Source: Heliocybe sulcata (lineage: Eukaryota > Basidiomycota > Agaricomycetes > Gloeophyllales > Gloeophyllaceae). From it: a stretch of DNA of 64,000 bases. The notes under the pieces were generated by a model. That model was not told where the DNA came from, searched no databases, and saw nothing but the letters and a program-made list of their open reading frames with translations. Within the stretch, counting starts at the first letter, position 1. Each line of letters opens with the position of its first letter. Of this stretch, positions 59,831 through 64,000 are shown piece after piece. The position numbers and the translations under genes are program-made. The stretch covers positions 1 to 64,000 of the forward strand of contig ML213523.1 of NCBI GenBank assembly GCA_004369045.1. Direction: 5' to 3'.

Positions 59831-60246
59831 TGATTCTATGCGACTGGACCATTCTCTGCTGCTATGCTGTATCACTCATATCACCTGCTCTTGAAGAGTC
59901 TGCATGGCAAGGACGAAACTCTCTATAGCGGTACAAGTACTGTCCATGCAGCTTATCGACCTTTTAACTGTTAGTACACCATGCTTGGACAGATTCCCCG
60001 AGTTAAGAGAAGGACAGGACTGAGCGCTGATCATGAGCCTCTCAGAGCCGCCTTGGGCAGATGGATGCCTCGGATCTTCGTTGTTTGACGCGCTTCTGAG
60101 CGCGAGCACCAATAAGGATTCGGCACGACCGGATAGCGGGACATCCCAAACGTCAGCGCTTACAGGCTTTCACGGGACAGCTCTGGCGTCTATATAAAGG
60201 GTTCTTGTTCCCTCGTGCAAACCTTGGTTCCTTGCCTTCCCCCATC
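59831..60246. other. Spacer between the two RBR genes
   Basis: Contains the promoter of copy 2. No gene seen. Confidence 0.5.
60191..60198 (+). promoter_or_regulatory. TATA box of RBR copy 2
   Basis: TATATAAA, 56 bp upstream of the ATG at 60247. Confidence 0.55.
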
Positions 60247-60767
60247 ATGGCCTCCGCGGCAGGACCCTCCACCAGGTCGTACGCCGTCGACTATTCCGCT
60301 GAAGAGGCTCGAGTACGAGACATGTATGCTCGGATGAGCATGCTGGATATCGAAGAACTGGAAGCTTCATCTGAAAGCTCCCAGTTGTCCGACGCCCAAC
60401 TCGCTCGTCAGCTCTTCGCCGAGGAGGCAAGAGCAGCGATGACATTCGAAAATGATCGTGCTGTCGCACAAAGTCTGCAAGAGGCGGAGCCGACGACTGC
60501 TGAAGGTGCGGCACGCGACGCAGGGACAGCAACCGCAAGACTGCGGGCGCCGACGTAAGCTCCAGTATGACTTTTAGTTGCTATACTCATGTACAGCAGT
60601 ACTTCTGGAACCCAATCTGGCACAGCAAGTATCAATGCAGGAGCAGGGTAAGGCGACTTGTTCTGACGACGTTCTATCATTGACAAGCTACGCCAATGCA
60701 GCACCCGGGAAGCCGCGCAGACTCCCAAGTGGTGGTCCAGTATGAGGGCATATTTCACCTCCATTTT

Positions 60768-60798
<31 letters not shown>

Positions 60799-62197
60799 CC
60801 GGCGACGGCCACGGCAGAGAAAGTGGGTCGTGGCGCTGGAAGCGCGAAAGCTCCTGATAGGTGCGTAATACTTTTGTGTGCTATCATGTCGTTCTTGGCC
60901 CATTGCACTGCTGGCAGACCCACTGGCCACGACTGTGTCGTCTGCCAGGAACCCATAATGAATGTAGAGATCAGGGCACCGTGTGGCCACTACTATGACA
61001 AGACCTGCGCGCTCCAGCTTTTTGAAGCATCGACACGAGACGAATCTTTGCATCCTCCTAGATGCTGCCGGCAACCTATTCCACTGCGGATTGTCCAATT
61101 TCACATGTCGAACGAATTGGCAAAGCTCTTCGACGAGAAATCTCGGGAATTCGGCACCCTCAAGCGCGTTTATTGCAGTAATCCAACCTGCAGCCATTTC
61201 CTCGGGGAGCAGATAGATAAAAGCGTTATCTACACATGCCCGAAGCCGTCCTGCAGCGTGAGAACCTGCGGTCGATGCAAAGCAAGGATGACCTCTGGTA
61301 CGATCTCGCATATATGCAAAGAGGACGGAGCGGACCAAGACGTGCTCAACATGGGCGATCGCGAAGGTTGGGCGCGCTGCCCTGGCTGCGACGCTCTGAT
61401 CGAACTGAACCTGGGATGTTATCATATGACGTGCCGGTGCAAGACGGAATTCTGTTACTTGTGCAAGGCGAGATGGAAGAACTGCCAGTGCCCGCAGTGG
61501 GACGAAAGGCATCTCTTGATAGCTGCAGAGGAGAGAGTGGATAGAGAGCTTGGCGCTCCTCGACGTCCTGGTAGAGTGGAAGATGCGCCAGCTGTAGCTC
61601 GCCTCCCGCAGGTTCGACCGGCTGCAGCTGCCCAGCGGCAACCCCCTGTACAACTCAACCCCGTTCGACCAGCCGGTCCCGTTCGCGTTGCAGCACAGCA
61701 ACCTGCAGCGGTTGCTCGACCGGTTCCCGTCGTCACACCTCCACGATTGGATCCTTATGGATCCGTAGAACGCCGAACCCAGGACAGGCCACAGCAATTT
61801 GACGCTCGTGCGGATCCCCGACTAGCTGCCCAGCCTCGTGTGGCAGAGCTCGCACAGATTACGGCAACAAGGAGGGAAGGCCAAGGAGCTCGAGGAACCG
61901 ATGCTAAAGGTCCAACCGGCACCAGAGCTGAAGGGATGCAGTCCCTTACTAGAAGGGAAAGGATGATTCGCGAGGCGGTTGAGGAGCTGCGGGTAAACCA
62001 CGACTGTCAACACGACCGATGGCGGTACCGCCCCGGGGGCGGCGTCTGCCAAACCTGCTACAACCGTCTGCCTTCGTACCTTTTCGTAAGTTGACAATCC
62101 ATCAGCGCTTGTTCCCCCCTCACTGGTTTCATTTTTACAGCGCTGTGCAGGGTGTCAGACACTGGCTTGCAATAGGTGCAGGCGAAACAGATTGTAG
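60247..62197 (+). CDS. RING-IBR-RING (RBR) E3 ubiquitin ligase-like protein, copy 2
   Basis: Five exons: 60247-60554, 60597-60647, 60702-60860, 60918-62085 and 62141-62197. They give 580 residues, all in phase. The N-terminal 100 residues are acidic and helical (VRDMYARMSMLDIEELE; LARQLFAEEARAA) and are followed by a poly-Ser/Pro stretch. RING1 is DCVVCQEP...CGHYYDKTC...PRCC; IBR is VYCSNPTCSHF...CGRCK; RING2 is CPGCDALIELNLGCYHMTC, with the putative catalytic Cys in LGC, then CYLC and CQC. A linker of about 130 residues leads to the C-terminal module HDRWRY...CQTCYNRLPSYLF/RCAGCQTLACNRC, which crosses the last intron. RBR ligases pass ubiquitin through a RING2 Cys thioester; substrate unknown. 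Confidence 0.9.
60769..60789 (+). repeat. (TCG)7 microsatellite within the RBR coding region
   Basis: Seven TCG units coding for seven Ser, followed directly by CCG/CCT codons for four Pro. Probably variable in length between strains. Confidence 0.9.
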
Positions 62198-62609
62198 ACA
62201 TCGCCGTAAAGTCTTTGAGATTTGGTTTGAATATGCACGTACACCCCCTCCTCCCTACACTGAACAGACAGGTGTCGAGGGTTTGGTCGTACTCTTCAAA
62301 AACTCGCCGGAATCATGGTAGATCAAAGGATAGTTATTCATGTCTTCCTGTTATGTGTATAAAGACTTGTTGGGGTTGCCGGCAGGTGCGCAATATCTTG
62401 ACGACAAGACTTTGCTACACGTCGAGTGCACACGCCATTGTGGCGAACGTGAGATATAATGAAGCGCATATCACATATAATCATGATGGCGCACGGTAAT
62501 GAAAGTACATAGCATCATATGGACGTGCTTGCCATAGTAGCACGGCTCCAAACCCACCACCCGACCATGACCTTTTGGCTGCCAATATGACCCAACAGTA
62601 CGTGCCAGA
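62198..62609. other. Intergenic between convergent genes
   Basis: 3' flanks of RBR copy 2 (+) and eL20 (-). Nothing else seen. Confidence 0.5.
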
Positions 62610-63300
62610 TCAGAAGGTAGTAGGTCTGTTGGCGACGAAGGTCGATTTGGCCTTGAAGACACGGTGAGCGAGGGGGAACTTGAGCTTGGGCTGCAGGAGC
62701 TGTCTGATGTACGGCCGGCGCACGTCCGCGGTTTTCTCAATCTCAACCACACGGAGAACCTGTACAGGGATCAGCAACTGGCAGAGAACATAACGCGGAA
62801 GACATACGTGGATAGACCGGAAGCGCGCACGGTGGCGGGCAGCCATATCCTGGTAGAGTGCCTTGACGGCATCGGCACGGGTGAGCTCACGGAACTCCTT
62901 GTACATGTTGTGCGTGCCCGAACGAGAGTCGTAGCGCAGCCAGATACCGAAGTTCTTGATCTTGAGCGGCTTCTTCTCATGGATCTAGAAAACGCACGCA
63001 CGGAGTCGCGCGACTACGGTCAGCTCCCGTCCGCCTGCCTCTTGGACGGCTGCATGGGATACACACAACGTTGACACCAATGATTTCACCATTGGCCTTC
63101 TTGACCTTCTTGAGCTTTCTGCAGGGCGGGTCAGGTACGATGGGTATTGGGACGCGACGAACTCACCTCAAGAAATACCAGAAGCGCGACTTGGCAACGA
63201 CATCATTGGGCGCAAAGATGCGCATGCGGTAGATTTTGGGAGTCGGCTCGGACTCGGTGGGGAGGTGGCGGCCCACAACCTGGTATTCTTGGAGAGGCAT
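62610..63300 (-). CDS. RPL20: 60S ribosomal protein eL20 (L18a)
   Basis: Four exons: 63300-63167, 63118-63070, 62984-62808 and 62759-62610. They give 169 residues, close to the usual 170-178. Conserved stretches cover the whole protein: [84 protein letters not shown] and the end [11 protein letters not shown]. The product belongs to the large ribosomal subunit. An intron may lie just before the ATG (a CAG-like sequence is there), as is common in ribosomal protein genes. It is divergent to the CSN5 gene, with about 300 bp between the two starts. Confidence 0.96.
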
Positions 63301-63603
63301 CTGAGAAGGACGGTTAGCAACATCCGAGCACAATCGAACCCATCCATCCCAGCCGGCAGCGTTCCCCCTCCAAGAGCCACTCCGTAGTATCCAGGCATGC
63401 CCATGAAACGCATTCGAGCAGTAGGAGATACTCACGGCGACAGATATACGAGCTTGAGGACGCCGACGACGATGAGCAGGCAAAGGTTTGCAACGGCTCT
63501 TTCGCCAATTCGGCAGTGTCCGATCTCTTTGATAACCGGCTAAAATGCCGGATGTATGCGCCTCCTTGCATGCGCCACTGCTTGAAGTTGTACGCCTTGG
63601 GCG
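63301..63603. promoter_or_regulatory. Shared 303 bp upstream region of eL20 and CSN5
   Basis: The ATG codons of the two divergent housekeeping genes lie only 303 bp apart, so this stretch must hold both promoters and leaders. No clear TATA box was seen on either side. Confidence 0.6.
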
Positions 63604-64000
63604 ATGGCCGACACGGCGTTGAAAACCTTTTCTCTGGCCAACGACATCCTTGAAGTCTCGCCGGAGGACGAGATCTACCGTTATGATAAGGAGGCCCAGA
63701 AGAAACTGGACAAAGAGTCGCCATGGAGCAAAGAGTACGCTCCTTCTACCCGGCAGCCGTGCAGTACTCATTCTGTCTCGCAGTCCGAAACACTTCAAGA
63801 AATGTAGGATATCTGCCGTGGCACTGATTAAGATGGTGCGCTCGTCATATTCCTTCTCGCCAGACACCCTTGATCTGACACTATCTGCAAGGTAATCCAT
63901 GCTCGATCGGGCGTGCCATACGAGATTATGGGTTTGATGCAAGGGAAAGTCGTCGGAGATGCGATGGTGGTCATGGACTCTTTTGCGCTGCCTGTGCAAG
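63604..64000 (+). CDS. CSN5: COP9 signalosome subunit 5, N-terminal part (runs off the window)
   Basis: Three exons in the window: 63604-63734, 63784-63835 and 63892 to the end. The start [15 protein letters not shown], then [32 protein letters not shown] and [20 protein letters not shown], ending in [12 protein letters not shown], is the N-terminal half of the MPN/JAMM domain of Csn5/Jab1. The metalloprotease motif (E..HxHPx...) lies beyond the right end and cannot be checked. Intact Csn5 removes Nedd8 from cullins as the catalytic subunit of the signalosome. The second intron retains the frame through GTAATCCATGC. The gene is head to head with eL20. Confidence 0.93.

Noticed and set aside
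60688-61797. 369-codon frame on the minus strand
   Set aside because: It lies exactly opposite the RBR gene, whose domains, introns and phases are all in order on the plus strand. The length is a by-product of its GC-rich codons.

Overview
The window looks like nuclear DNA of a basidiomycete fungus, most probably an Agaricomycete of the polypore type. Genes are dense, on both strands, and cut by many 45-90 nt GT-AG introns. Several families typical of Agaricomycetes are present: DUF6533 seven-helix proteins, Kre9-like GPI proteins and IBR-finger proteins. The housekeeping genes (ERG25, cyclophilin, eL20, CSN5) have fungal-type sequences. No rRNA, tRNA, CRISPR array or operon structure was seen.

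Layout. 0-9 kb: a partial transposon-type protein tail, the sterol C-4 methyl oxidase gene ERG25 (-), a small secreted double-psi beta-barrel protein (-), then about 3.7 kb without a recognisable gene. 9-19 kb: an APH-fold kinase-like gene (+), two adjacent genes (-) coding for proteins with a repeated Cys module (C-x4-C-x12-C-x2-C), and a very young 2.96 kb LTR element without pol, inserted 280 bp upstream of the second of these genes. 19-26 kb: a cytochrome P450 (+), a multi-pass membrane protein (-) and a decayed copy of anhydro-N-acetylmuramic acid kinase (-). 26-34 kb: a large two-RRM RNA-binding protein (+) and a tandem pair of Cys-containing secreted paralogues (-).

35-57 kb: five DUF6533 membrane-protein genes plus at least one fragment, interleaved with cyclophilin, a LAT-family amino-acid permease, a hydrophilic small protein, an AT-rich island and a Kre9/Knh-like GPI-anchored wall protein. 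58-64 kb: a tandem pair of RING-IBR-RING proteins (the first carries a frameshift), ribosomal protein eL20 (-) and, head to head with it, the start of COP9 signalosome subunit CSN5 (+, running off the right end).

The genes do not form a metabolic cluster. The themes are local duplication (Cys-module pair, secreted pair, RBR pair, DUF6533 family) and gene decay. The best candidate for something little described is the Cys-module gene pair at 11.5-15.3 kb. Exon limits were deduced by hand from splice sites, frame and paralogue comparison; they are firm where exon phases close and are marked uncertain elsewhere.
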